Below the pieces are notes generated by a model. The model did no database searches. It was given only the letters and a program-made list of their open reading frames with translations, and was not told the origin of the DNA. From Bacillota bacterium (GTDB taxonomy: Bacteria > Bacillota > Clostridia > Christensenellales > UBA1242), in assembly GCA_009784555.1 (NCBI GenBank), contig WRBO01000003.1, positions 1 to 64,000 on the forward strand: 64,000 bases of DNA. Reading direction: 5' to 3'. The number at the start of each line of letters is the position of its first letter. Within the stretch, counting starts at the first letter, position 1. The translations under genes and the position numbers were made by a program. Positions 29,837 to 39,198 of this stretch are shown here, one piece after another.

Positions 29837-32800
29837 ATGATAATTAATCGTATTGGTAACTTTGGCTTTCTCGGCGGAGACAACTTGGCACTTGACATAC
29901 TACTGGTCATTGCTATTATTGCCGTCGGGGTTTTTTTAATAGCCGCAATCGTCTACTTCTTCTCTTTATGGAATGGACGAAACGGACGACGCAATGGCGA
30001 GGGTGGCGGCCGCGACCGAAGCGCCGAGCGACGCGAACGTGACTTGGAACGACGTGAACGGGAACAACGCGAACGCCAACAACGGGATTTGGAACGGCGA
30101 GAACAAGAACAACGTGAACGCGAACAGGCCGAGCGTGAAAAACGCGAGAAGGAATTAAAAGACCGCGAAGAAGCATTAAAAAAAGAACAGGAGAAAAAAC
30201 CAGAACCACCAGCTCCGCAATCCCAGCCCCAAGAAAAAGAAGCATTCGGTGACTTTACAAGAAACGAAGTAGCAACAAGGCAAAAAGCAGAAGAAGCGAG
30301 GACAAACCAAGTGACAACAAACCCGGGGAACAGACCACCATCAAACCCAAACCGCCCAGCAGGCGGTCGGAGCTTCTTTGACGAAATGAACAAAGAAGAC
30401 CAAGAGATTTTCCCAAAACGCCCCCCAGCAAATCAGCAACAGCCACAACAACGCCCCCAACAGCAACAGCAACAGCCACAACAACCACCGCAATACCGTC
30501 CGCCGGCGAACCAACAACAGGGCTCGCCATTTGGAAATGGACAAAATGACCCATTTGCCCAACAGGCGCAACAACGCCCGCAACAACAACCACAACAATC
30601 TCCGTTTGCACCGCAACAAAACCCGTACAATAACCAAATGATGCAACAACCGCAAAACGGAGCAGGGGACAAGGCAACCCAAGAAAAATTTGACAAAATC
30701 CTGGACCAACTCCAGGCACAAAACGCGGCCCAGGCCGAGGCACTGCGAAAAGCCCAAGAGGACCAACGCCAAAACCAAGAAAACCAACGCCGCGCGGCCG
30801 AAGACCAACGCTTTGCCGCAATGCAACAACAATTGGATGCTCGTAACCACCACCAACAACCACAAGACAATTCAAATGCCCAGGTCGAGGCAATGCGCCG
30901 CGAGATGGAAGAAATGCAACGCCGTATGGAACGCGAACGTGAACAGGCCGCGGCCCAAGCCCAAATGGAACAAAAGAACGCACAACTAGAACAAATGCGT
31001 CGCGACATGGAGGAAATGCAGCGCCGCATGGCCGCTGGAACATCATCTCCTATGGCATCATCACCTGTCCAAAACCAAGAAATGATGGCGCTCCAACAAC
31101 AAATCGCCGAAATGCAGCGCAGCATGGAAAAAGAGCGCGAGCGTATGCAACGTGAACAGGCCGAGCGCGAACGCCAAGCACAATTCGATGCACAACAGGC
31201 GGCAACCCAAGCCCAACTTGACCAAAAGAACGCCCAACTGGAAAAAATGCGCCAGGAAATGGAAGAAATGCAACGCCGCATGACAACACCTGCCGCCGCT
31301 GCCCAAAACCCAGAGGTCGCGGCACTCCAACAACAAATTACCGAAATGCAACGAAACATGGAAAAAGAGCGCGAGCGCATGCAACGTGAACAGGCCGAGC
31401 GCGAACGTCAAGCCGCTTTCGATGCACAACAACAAAAATACACTGATGCATTGCGCCAAATGCAAGACCGCAACGACCAAACAATCGCTGACCTCCAAGA
31501 CCAAATCGCGCGTTTAGCACACGGTTCGGAACGTGAACACGTTCAACAACGCATCGACCGCGAAAACGGCGACCACGACATGCTACGCCGTGAAATGGAA
31601 AAACAAATGCAGGCCCTGGCTGACGAACGCAACGCACAACGTGCCGAGTTCGAGGCAATGAAAGAACAAATGCGCCGCGAAGCCGAGGAAGAGCGTGCCC
31701 GAAAAGAGGCAGAAGAGCAAAAGCGCAAGTTTGAAGAAGAAATGGAACGCCAACGCGTAGAGCTGTCCGCCCTTAAACAAAACCTGCTTGCCGAGCGTGA
31801 GAAAATGATGTCGGCAATAGGGGAGGAACGTGCCCGCCTCGAAAGAACCATCGTCGACGCAGAAGAAAAAGCGGCAAAACGCGCCGAAGAGCTAAAACGC
31901 ATGGAGCACGAGCAACTGCAAAAAGCCGCCTACGGCCCGCAAAGCCCATATGGTTACCAGCAACAACAACGCCCGCAACACCAACAACAATATGGCCCAT
32001 ACCAACCTGACCAATATGGCAACACTTACGGAAACCAATATCAACAACCTGAACCACAGGTAAAAGTCGTCGAAAAAATTGTCGAGGTTGAAAAACCTGT
32101 CGACCGCATTGTCGAGGTCGAAGTCGAAAAGATTGTTGAAAAACTCGTCGAGGTCGACCGCCCAGTCGAAAGAATCGTTGAAGTCGAAAAACTGGTCGAG
32201 GTAGAGAAATTAGTTGAAGTTGAAAAAATTGTAGAGGTAGAAAAGCCAGTTGACCGCATCGTCGAAGTCGAGAAGATTGTTGAAATCGAAAAGATTGTCG
32301 ACCGTCCATTTGAAACCATAGTCGAGGTCGAGAAAATCGTCGAAGTGGAAAAACCTGTCGAAGTCATCGTCGAAAAAGAAGTTGAAAAGCTCGTCGAAGT
32401 AGAGAAACTGGTCGAGGTCGAAAAACTTGTCGAAGTTGAAAAGATAGTAGAGGTAGAGAAGCCAGTTGACCGCATTGTCGAAGTCGAGAAAATTGTGGAA
32501 GTCGAAAAGATTGTCGAGGTCGACCGTCCGTTTGAAACCATAGTCGAGGTCGAGAAAATCGTCGAGGTGGAAAAACCAGTAGAAGTTATCGTCGAAAAAG
32601 AAGTTGAAAAGCTCGTTGAGGTCGAGAAACTTGTCGAAGTAGAAAAACTCGTCGAAGTAGAGAAACTGGTCGAAGTTGAAAAAATCGTCGAGGTCGAGAA
32701 AGAAGTCGAAGTCGAAAAGATTGTGGAAGTAGAGAAAATAGTTGAAGTCGACCGCCCAGTGGAAGTTGAAAAAATCGTTGAAATCGAGCGTATTGTCGAG

Positions 32801-34489
32801 GTCGACCGCCCGGTAGAGGTCGAGAAACTTGTCGAAGTAGAGAAGCTCGTAGAGGTTGAAAAAATCGTCGAGGTCGAGAAACTGGTCGAGGTCGAAAAGA
32901 TTGTTGAAATCGAATCGGCAGCCCTGAAACAAGAGGCCGAGCAACTGGCCGCACGTAACGAACAACTCATTGCCGACATGGCGCAACTGCGCGACACGAA
33001 AAACACAGAAATGGAAGCCGAGCGCGCACGTATGCAACAACAAATCCGCGCCGAGTACGAGGCCAACGAACAACGTCTGAACCAAAAATACCTTGAACTA
33101 CGTGCCCAACTGCAACAGGAAAGTGTAGACCTTGAAGCCCGCGTAGAAGGCATTCGTGAGGAACAAGAGCAACTCAAACTGGCAAAAGACGAATTGGCCG
33201 AAGAACGTGCAATGGTAAAAGAACGCATGGAGCTAGAGCTAGAGGTCGAACGCGCTAAACTTGACGCCGAAAAAGCACGTATCGAAGCACGTCTAGAAGG
33301 CGAAAAGGCAAAACTCGAACTGCGCCTGGAAAAAGAAAAAGTTCTAATTGAAGGTCAAAAAGAAGTCGAACTGATGAAGAAGATGGAAGAGGACAGAATG
33401 TTCTTGGAAACGGAACGCACCCGCCTCGAAGAGCAAAAACTCACATTGGAAACCCGCCTGGTCGAGGAACGCAGACTGCTGGAACAACAACTCGAATTCG
33501 AACGCGAGAAACTCATCGCCGCCGAACGCGAACGAATGATGAGCCAAGTTGGAACAGAAGCCTCCGCAGAAGACCAACGCCGCCTGCAACTTGAAAAACT
33601 AGAGGCCGAACGTCGCTTCGCCGAAGAAAAGCGCGAGCTCCAAGAACGCATGACCGCCGAACGCGCCCGCCTAGAGGCCGAGGTTCGCGAAATCTCCGCA
33701 CTGCTCGTCCAAAAAGACGAACAGGTACAGGAAATGCGCGCAAACCCTGGCACCGTGATGGTTGTCGACGAAGGCAAACTTGAACTGGAAAAAGCCAAGT
33801 TAAAGGCAGAGGTCGAGGCTGAACGTGCCCGCCTGCGTGAAGAACACACACGCACAGAATCCGAACTGCGCGCCCGCTACGAACAACTGCAAGTCGGCCT
33901 GCGCCGTCAAGAAGAACAACTCTCCGTCCGTGCAAGTGAATTGGAACTAAAAGAACAACAAATCACGAACGAAGAAACACGCGTAATGCAGGAACGTCAC
34001 GAAATCCACACCCTCATCACCGAACGCGTGTACACCGCCGATGAACGTGTGAAAATCGTGGAAGACTACCAAGGCCGCTTGGAACAACTGCGCGAACGTC
34101 TGCGTGAAAACGAAAAGGCCCTGCGCGGAAACAACAAGGAATTCATCCCATTGCGCCGAATTCGCGACACCCTTGAACGCGACATGAAACTCCTGCGCAA
34201 ACGTGAGGCCATCGTCGCCCGTCAACAGGTTCTTGTGTACGGTGTCAACAACATCACAACCCTGGACCCAGAGCGCGTCAAAAAACTCGAACAAGACGTT
34301 CAGCAACTCACTGGTCTGCAACAATCCGTCGCGAACTGTGAAGACATCATGCACAAAAACCGTGACCGTTTCCCAACTCTGGAAAACTTGGACAAGGTAT
34401 TGCGCGGACAAAACCGTCAAATCCGTTCGGACATCGAAGAATACGAAAAAGCAATCTCATTCTTCGAGACCCAATCCGCATCCGAGTAA
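29837..34489 (+). CDS. 1550-aa membrane-anchored coiled-coil protein with Q/P-rich region and V-E-K hexapeptide repeats
   Basis: Single uninterrupted ORF; N-terminal TM 'LDILLVIAIIAVGVFLIAAIVYFFSLW'; charged RERE region; QQPQQ-rich; heptad-like coiled coil; VEKLVE repeats; second coiled coil. Confidence 0.9.
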   Translation: MIINRIGNFGFLGGDNLALDILLVIAIIAVGVFLIAAIVYFFSLWNGRNGRRNGEGGGRDRSAERRERDLERREREQRERQQRDLERREQEQREREQAEREKREKELKDREEALKKEQEKKPEPPAPQSQPQEKEAFGDFTRNEVATRQKAEEARTNQVTTNPGNRPPSNPNRPAGGRSFFDEMNKEDQEIFPKRPPANQQQPQQRPQQQQQQPQQPPQYRPPANQQQGSPFGNGQNDPFAQQAQQRPQQQPQQSPFAPQQNPYNNQMMQQPQNGAGDKATQEKFDKILDQLQAQNAAQAEALRKAQEDQRQNQENQRRAAEDQRFAAMQQQLDARNHHQQPQDNSNAQVEAMRREMEEMQRRMEREREQAAAQAQMEQKNAQLEQMRRDMEEMQRRMAAGTSSPMASSPVQNQEMMALQQQIAEMQRSMEKERERMQREQAERERQAQFDAQQAATQAQLDQKNAQLEKMRQEMEEMQRRMTTPAAAAQNPEVAALQQQITEMQRNMEKERERMQREQAERERQAAFDAQQQKYTDALRQMQDRNDQTIADLQDQIARLAHGSEREHVQQRIDRENGDHDMLRREMEKQMQALADERNAQRAEFEAMKEQMRREAEEERARKEAEEQKRKFEEEMERQRVELSALKQNLLAEREKMMSAIGEERARLERTIVDAEEKAAKRAEELKRMEHEQLQKAAYGPQSPYGYQQQQRPQHQQQYGPYQPDQYGNTYGNQYQQPEPQVKVVEKIVEVEKPVDRIVEVEVEKIVEKLVEVDRPVERIVEVEKLVEVEKLVEVEKIVEVEKPVDRIVEVEKIVEIEKIVDRPFETIVEVEKIVEVEKPVEVIVEKEVEKLVEVEKLVEVEKLVEVEKIVEVEKPVDRIVEVEKIVEVEKIVEVDRPFETIVEVEKIVEVEKPVEVIVEKEVEKLVEVEKLVEVEKLVEVEKLVEVEKIVEVEKEVEVEKIVEVEKIVEVDRPVEVEKIVEIERIVEVDRPVEVEKLVEVEKLVEVEKIVEVEKLVEVEKIVEIESAALKQEAEQLAARNEQLIADMAQLRDTKNTEMEAERARMQQQIRAEYEANEQRLNQKYLELRAQLQQESVDLEARVEGIREEQEQLKLAKDELAEERAMVKERMELELEVERAKLDAEKARIEARLEGEKAKLELRLEKEKVLIEGQKEVELMKKMEEDRMFLETERTRLEEQKLTLETRLVEERRLLEQQLEFEREKLIAAERERMMSQVGTEASAEDQRRLQLEKLEAERRFAEEKRELQERMTAERARLEAEVREISALLVQKDEQVQEMRANPGTVMVVDEGKLELEKAKLKAEVEAERARLREEHTRTESELRARYEQLQVGLRRQEEQLSVRASELELKEQQITNEETRVMQERHEIHTLITERVYTADERVKIVEDYQGRLEQLRERLRENEKALRGNNKEFIPLRRIRDTLERDMKLLRKREAIVARQQVLVYGVNNITTLDPERVKKLEQDVQQLTGLQQSVANCEDIMHKNRDRFPTLENLDKVLRGQNRQIRSDIEEYEKAISFFETQSASE
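32065..32916 (+). repeat. 18-bp-period coding repeat (hexapeptide V-E-K-[ILP]-V-E)
   Basis: Run of VEKLVE/VEKIVE/VDRPVE units with synonymous codon variation. Confidence 0.9.
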
Positions 34490-34495
34490 CAACCA

Positions 34496-34521
34496 AAGAA
34501 CCCCCGAAAGGGGGTTTTTTG
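34496..34521 (+). terminator. intrinsic terminator
   Basis: AAAGAACCCCCGAAAGGGGGTTTTTT. Confidence 0.9.
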
Positions 34522-34558
34522 TTGGGGATTTTGTCGAAACAAATGCTATATTAAGAGG

Positions 34559-35665
34559 GTGAGACGGCGGTTCTTCATATTCTCTATTTATCGGGGCGTA
34601 TTGTTTACTGGGTTGGCAATTGCGCTAACTCTTGTTGCCGTTTTTGGTGATGCAATTCGTGCGCACTATTTCGGCGACAGCTCGGCTTTCCGCCATACAA
34701 CGGGGGAGCTGGCCGTTCACACAATCGATGTGGGGCATGGCGACGCGATTGCAATTCGTTTTCCGTGCGACCGTGTCGCGTTGATTGATGCGGGCGATGT
34801 TGGATATACGGGCCGAATTTCCGATTATCTTCGCCGCCGTGTAACTGGTCGCCGCGGTCGGATTGATTGGGTTGTGCTAACACATCCGCATCTGGACCAT
34901 ATGGGTGGCATGACCGAAATTCTAAATAACTTCGATATCGGGGTAGTATACAGGCCATTGATAAGCAGTCAAAGCACCCACGACACAAACAACGGCACGG
35001 TTACATTCATGGGCGGTGAAACCCCACACCCCGTATATACGGATGTAATCTATGCCACATATGCCAACGCCGAAGACGTGCGGATTTCCACCGCGGGAAC
35101 ATATTTCGGAACTCCATATTGGCGGATGTTCTTTCATACGCCTACCGTTGATGGGACATGGGCGGGAATGCGCCATGCGAATATGAATGAAATGTCGCCG
35201 ATTATGACCTTGGAATTTGGCAATCAAATCTTTGTGTTCACGGGCGACGCAGGCTTCATGGCCGAGGGCGACTTCCTTCTCACCGACACCGCACGCTATA
35301 TGTTTGGAACGGGGCGGCGCGACCGCACGGTGCATCTAAATGTCGGCCATCATGGAAGTAACGGCAGCACAGGCAACGACTTCCTCCGTCTAATCCAACC
35401 AACCACCGCAAGCATTAGCGTCGGCACGCGGTTTGAAACCCTGCCGTCCGCCACCGCCATCAATCGAATTCGCGGAAATGGGGTAACGCGGGAAAACCTC
35501 TTCATCACCGCCGACTCAGGAGCCATCGCGATTGTGACGGACGGCAATACATGGAATGTTCACGTCGGTTTTCGCAACCCGCCTAATCTGTGGTGGCTGT
35601 TTTCCCTTTTAATCATCGGCTTGTGGTTTGCCTGCTTTTTTGATTGGAAAAGAGCACATAATTAG
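34559..35665 (+). CDS. ComEC/Rec2-like metallo-beta-lactamase-fold protein (GTG start), membrane-anchored
   Basis: 'VHTIDVGHGDAIAIRF...LIDAGD...VVLTHPHLDHMGGM...HLNVGHHGSNGSTGNDFL'; TM at both ends. Confidence 0.85.
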   Translation: MRRRFFIFSIYRGVLFTGLAIALTLVAVFGDAIRAHYFGDSSAFRHTTGELAVHTIDVGHGDAIAIRFPCDRVALIDAGDVGYTGRISDYLRRRVTGRRGRIDWVVLTHPHLDHMGGMTEILNNFDIGVVYRPLISSQSTHDTNNGTVTFMGGETPHPVYTDVIYATYANAEDVRISTAGTYFGTPYWRMFFHTPTVDGTWAGMRHANMNEMSPIMTLEFGNQIFVFTGDAGFMAEGDFLLTDTARYMFGTGRRDRTVHLNVGHHGSNGSTGNDFLRLIQPTTASISVGTRFETLPSATAINRIRGNGVTRENLFITADSGAIAIVTDGNTWNVHVGFRNPPNLWWLFSLLIIGLWFACFFDWKRAHN

Positions 35666-35694
35666 TGCACTTTGACGGAGTTTTTAGGCACTTT

Positions 35695-35743
35695 CCACAA
35701 TATATTGTGTATAGAGAAATTTTGCTTGCACAATATGTTGTGG
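35695..35743 (+). promoter_or_regulatory. pair of NrdR-box-like palindromes upstream of nrdD
   Basis: CACAATATATTGTG (35696-35709) and CACAATATGTTGTG (35729-35742), centres 33 bp apart. Confidence 0.75.
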
Positions 35744-35798
35744 TTTGGTAGTTTAGACACATACACATATTGTGGGCAATGGCCCAAAGGGAGGAATC

Positions 35799-37898
35799 AT
35801 GGCAAAGCAGGTGCTAAAGCGAGACGGAACAAGACAGGCGTACAACCGAAAGAAAATTGCGGACGCGATTTACAAAGCGGTAGAGGCATGCGGGGGGAGT
35901 GACCGTGCCCCATGCGAGGCAATCGCAGAGGCGGTAGAGGTTGAAATCACCGAGAACTTTACTGGCCGCAAAATCCCAAACGTGGAACAGGTCCAGGACA
36001 TCGTCGAACGTCACCTGATAAAGGCGGGCTATGACCAGGTTGCAAAGGCCTACATCCTTTACCGTGAAAAACGCCGCGGCGCGCGAGAGGAAAATGCCCT
36101 TATCGGTGCAACCATCCAAACGTTTGAAAAGTACCTGGGCGGCGATGACTTCGCTATAAAGGAAAACGCGAACCAACAAAAATCCGTTATGGGACTTATG
36201 AACTTTGTTCGCGAAGAATTTACAAAGCGTTACTGGCTGAACGAAGTATACCCATTTGAAATCGCCGAGGCTCACCGCAGCGCGACATTCCACATCCACG
36301 ACCTTGGATTCTTCGGCGCATATTGCGTGGGCTGGGACGTCAAACAAATCCTTATGATGGGCTTCACGGGCGTTCCGGGCAAGATTTCGTCCGCACCACC
36401 AAAACACTTCCGCACCGCATTGGGCCAAATCTGTAACGCCACATTCACGTTCCAAGGCGAAACTGCGGGGGCCCAGGCATGGAGTTCCTTCGACACCTAC
36501 TTGGCACCGTTCATTAAATACGACGGCCTAAACTATAAACAGGTTAAACAGGCTCTCCAAGAATTCGTATACAACATGAACGTTGCGACCCGCGTGGGCT
36601 TCCAATGTCCATTCAGCAACATCACCCTCGACCTAAAATGCCCAAAAACCCTCGCCAACGAACACGTCATCATCGGCGGGGAACCCCAGGCCGAAACATA
36701 CGCTCAATTCCAAGAGGAAATGGACATGTTCAACAAGGCCTTCTGTGAAATCATGCTGGCCGGCGACGCCCAGGGCAGGGTCTTCAGCTTCCCAATCCCA
36801 ACAATCAACATCACCACCGCAACCGACTGGAAATCACCCGTCATGGACGCAATTATGGAAATGACATGTAAATACGGAACACCGTACTTTGCAAACTTCG
36901 TGAACAGCGACCTGGACCCCGAGGACGCCGTATCCATGTGCTGCCGTCTCCGTCTGGACGTGTCCGAACTTCGTAAAAAGGGCGGCGGTCTCTTCGGCTC
37001 CAACCCATTGACGGGCAGTATCGGTGTCGTCACAATCAACCTCCCACGTCTGGGGTACAAAGCCGACAACGAGGCAGAGTTCTTTGAAAACCTCGAACGC
37101 ATCGCTAACATGGCGAAAAACAGTCTCGAAATCAAGAGAAAAATCGTCGAAGACCAAACGGTCAAGGGCCTGTACCCATACTGTAAATACTATCTCCAAG
37201 GCATCAAAGACGGCAAGGGCGCGTACTGGGCCAACCACTTCTCAACAATTGGTCTGGTCGGAATGCACGAATGTCTTCTGAACTTCCTGGGCGCGGACAA
37301 GGGCCTAGACACGGAAGAAGGCAACGCCTTCGCCGTGAAAATCCTTAACTTCCTGCGCGGCAAAATGCAAGAGTACCAGGCCGAAACGGGCAACGTCTAC
37401 AACCTAGAGGCCACACCAGGGGAGGGTACTCAACCGCGCTTTGCAATCATCGATAAAAAACGTTACCCTGATATCATCACCCAGGGCGGCGACACCCCAT
37501 ACTACTCCAACAGCAGCCAAATGCCGGTCGCGTTCACTGACGACGTGTTCAAGGCTGTCAAGATGCAAAACGAACTGCAATCCCTGTACACGGGCGGAAC
37601 GGTGTTGCACGTCTACATGGGCGAACGTCTCGAGGACAAAGAAACCGCGAAAAACCTCATCCAAAAAATCTTCAACTCGAACACTCTGCCATATGTTTCC
37701 CTAACCCCAACCTTCAGTGTCTGCGCCGAACACGGCTACCTAAAGGGTGAACAATGGACATGCCCAACATGTAAAGGCGACACCGAGGTCTGGAGTCGCG
37801 TCGTCGGCTTCCTACGACCTGTCCAAGACTATAACGCAGGAAAGCGCACAGAATACAAAGACAGGGTAAAATACAAGGTTTCAGGTAGCTGCAACTAA
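35799..37898 (+). CDS. nrdD: anaerobic ribonucleoside-triphosphate reductase
   Basis: ATP-cone N-terminus 'VLKRDGTRQAYNRKKIADAI'; 'CAEHGYLKGEQWTCPTC'; glycyl-radical region 'RVVGFLRPVQDYNAGKRTEYKDR'. Confidence 0.95.
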   Translation: MAKQVLKRDGTRQAYNRKKIADAIYKAVEACGGSDRAPCEAIAEAVEVEITENFTGRKIPNVEQVQDIVERHLIKAGYDQVAKAYILYREKRRGAREENALIGATIQTFEKYLGGDDFAIKENANQQKSVMGLMNFVREEFTKRYWLNEVYPFEIAEAHRSATFHIHDLGFFGAYCVGWDVKQILMMGFTGVPGKISSAPPKHFRTALGQICNATFTFQGETAGAQAWSSFDTYLAPFIKYDGLNYKQVKQALQEFVYNMNVATRVGFQCPFSNITLDLKCPKTLANEHVIIGGEPQAETYAQFQEEMDMFNKAFCEIMLAGDAQGRVFSFPIPTINITTATDWKSPVMDAIMEMTCKYGTPYFANFVNSDLDPEDAVSMCCRLRLDVSELRKKGGGLFGSNPLTGSIGVVTINLPRLGYKADNEAEFFENLERIANMAKNSLEIKRKIVEDQTVKGLYPYCKYYLQGIKDGKGAYWANHFSTIGLVGMHECLLNFLGADKGLDTEEGNAFAVKILNFLRGKMQEYQAETGNVYNLEATPGEGTQPRFAIIDKKRYPDIITQGGDTPYYSNSSQMPVAFTDDVFKAVKMQNELQSLYTGGTVLHVYMGERLEDKETAKNLIQKIFNSNTLPYVSLTPTFSVCAEHGYLKGEQWTCPTCKGDTEVWSRVVGFLRPVQDYNAGKRTEYKDRVKYKVSGSCN

Positions 37899-37916
37899 AG
37901 AGGGGGCGGGGCAGGC

Positions 37917-38606
37917 ATGAAAATTGCAGGTTTCCAAAAAAACAGTTTCATAGACTTTCCGGGAAAGATAGCTTCGGTTATCTTTCTTGGCGGTTGTAAT
38001 ATGCGGTGTTATTACTGTCATAACTACAACATATTGTGTTCTTCGTCGAATACCCACGACTTCGCCAACATATTGCCGCAAATCCGCGACCAACTGGGTT
38101 TCATCGATGCGGTGGTAGTCAGCGGCGGTGAACCAACCCTATACCCGCACTTGGAACAACTGATTCGGGAAATCAAAGGCATGGGACTGCTCGTGAAACT
38201 GGACACAAACGGCACTAACCCCCGATTGATGAAAAAACTGGTGGGGGAGGGCTTGGTCGACTACGTGGCAATGGATATAAAGGCTGGGCCGACCAAATAC
38301 GACCAAATAACCATGGTCAAAAACCCAATGGACAAAATCCGCGAATCGATACAATTTCTAATTGGCCAGGATAATGTAAACTACATGTTCCGAACAACCT
38401 TGGCTCCAATTCTGGGGGCGGATGATATGGCCGAAATCGCCGAACTAATCCGCGGGGCGAAAACCTACCAAATCCAACAATTCGTTCCAAACGAATTCTC
38501 AAACGACCAATCTGTCATTATGTTCCCACATACACTTGCCATGGCCCAGGGTTTTGCTGATATAATAGGGGAGAGTGTGGGGGAGGTACTACTGCGTGGG
38601 TTCTAG
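37917..38606 (+). CDS. nrdG: anaerobic RNR activating protein, radical SAM
   Basis: 'FIDFPGKIASVIFLGGCNMRCYYCHNYNIL', 'VVSGGEPTLYP'; adjacent to nrdD. Confidence 0.9.
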   Translation: MKIAGFQKNSFIDFPGKIASVIFLGGCNMRCYYCHNYNILCSSSNTHDFANILPQIRDQLGFIDAVVVSGGEPTLYPHLEQLIREIKGMGLLVKLDTNGTNPRLMKKLVGEGLVDYVAMDIKAGPTKYDQITMVKNPMDKIRESIQFLIGQDNVNYMFRTTLAPILGADDMAEIAELIRGAKTYQIQQFVPNEFSNDQSVIMFPHTLAMAQGFADIIGESVGEVLLRGF

Positions 38607-39126
38607 GGGCAAATCACTCGTAATTGTGTTGCTTCTATGTGTCATAACACTATCTCTTGTGGGCTGTGCGTCGCGTACCCCCGACAATCCGCCTGATGTC
38701 GGGCCTGATTTGCCCAACGTCCATCACTTTGAACGTCGTGTGTTTGAACTAACAAACATCGAACGGGAACTTCATGGCTTGCACCCCCTGATATGGGATT
38801 ACACATTATGGACGGCGGCCCGTGACCATTCCCTGGATATGGAGGGGAACAATATCTTCGGCCACACGGGCTCGGACGGCACAACTCCGCGCCAACGCAT
38901 CGAACGGGCGGGAATAACATGGGCAACGGGGTGGAGCGAAAACGTCGCCCGTGGCCAAATAAGGCCCGAAGATGTCGTCGCCGCATGGATGAATTCGCCT
39001 GGACACCGTGACAATATCCTGCGCGTGACCTCAACACATATGGGCGTGGGCTACATCGAACGACGGCCTGGCGGCTTGGCCATTTCTCCGACATACTGGA
39101 CGCAAAAGTTTGTACGCATACCGTAA
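38596..39126 (+). CDS. CAP/SCP-domain lipoprotein
   Basis: Lipobox 'LVGC'; 'LTNIERELHGLHPLIWDYTLWTAARDHSLDM...FGHTGSDGTTPRQRIERAG...SENVARG...WMNSPGHRDNIL'; GTG start placed by SD. Confidence 0.88.
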   Translation: MGSRGKSLVIVLLLCVITLSLVGCASRTPDNPPDVGPDLPNVHHFERRVFELTNIERELHGLHPLIWDYTLWTAARDHSLDMEGNNIFGHTGSDGTTPRQRIERAGITWATGWSENVARGQIRPEDVVAAWMNSPGHRDNILRVTSTHMGVGYIERRPGGLAISPTYWTQKFVRIP

Positions 39127-39198
39127 ACGGTCAATGTTCATCGGTGTTTTTTGGTGCTATCCGTTTGTCATTGGACGAAATTTGTGCTAGGGTGGATT

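Noticed and set aside
30255-31380. Long minus-strand ORFs opposite the giant coiled-coil gene
   Set aside because: Codon-bias shadow ORFs antisense to a convincing coding sequence.
32065-32916. 18-bp repeats as a CRISPR or VNTR array
   Set aside because: No unique spacers; units are contiguous, in frame and codon-diversified, so this is a protein repeat.
32041-33228. 395-aa minus-strand ORF rich in STSTIFSTSTSF, and overlapping 32210-33085
   Set aside because: Antisense shadow of the V-E-K hexapeptide repeats; low complexity and no RBS.
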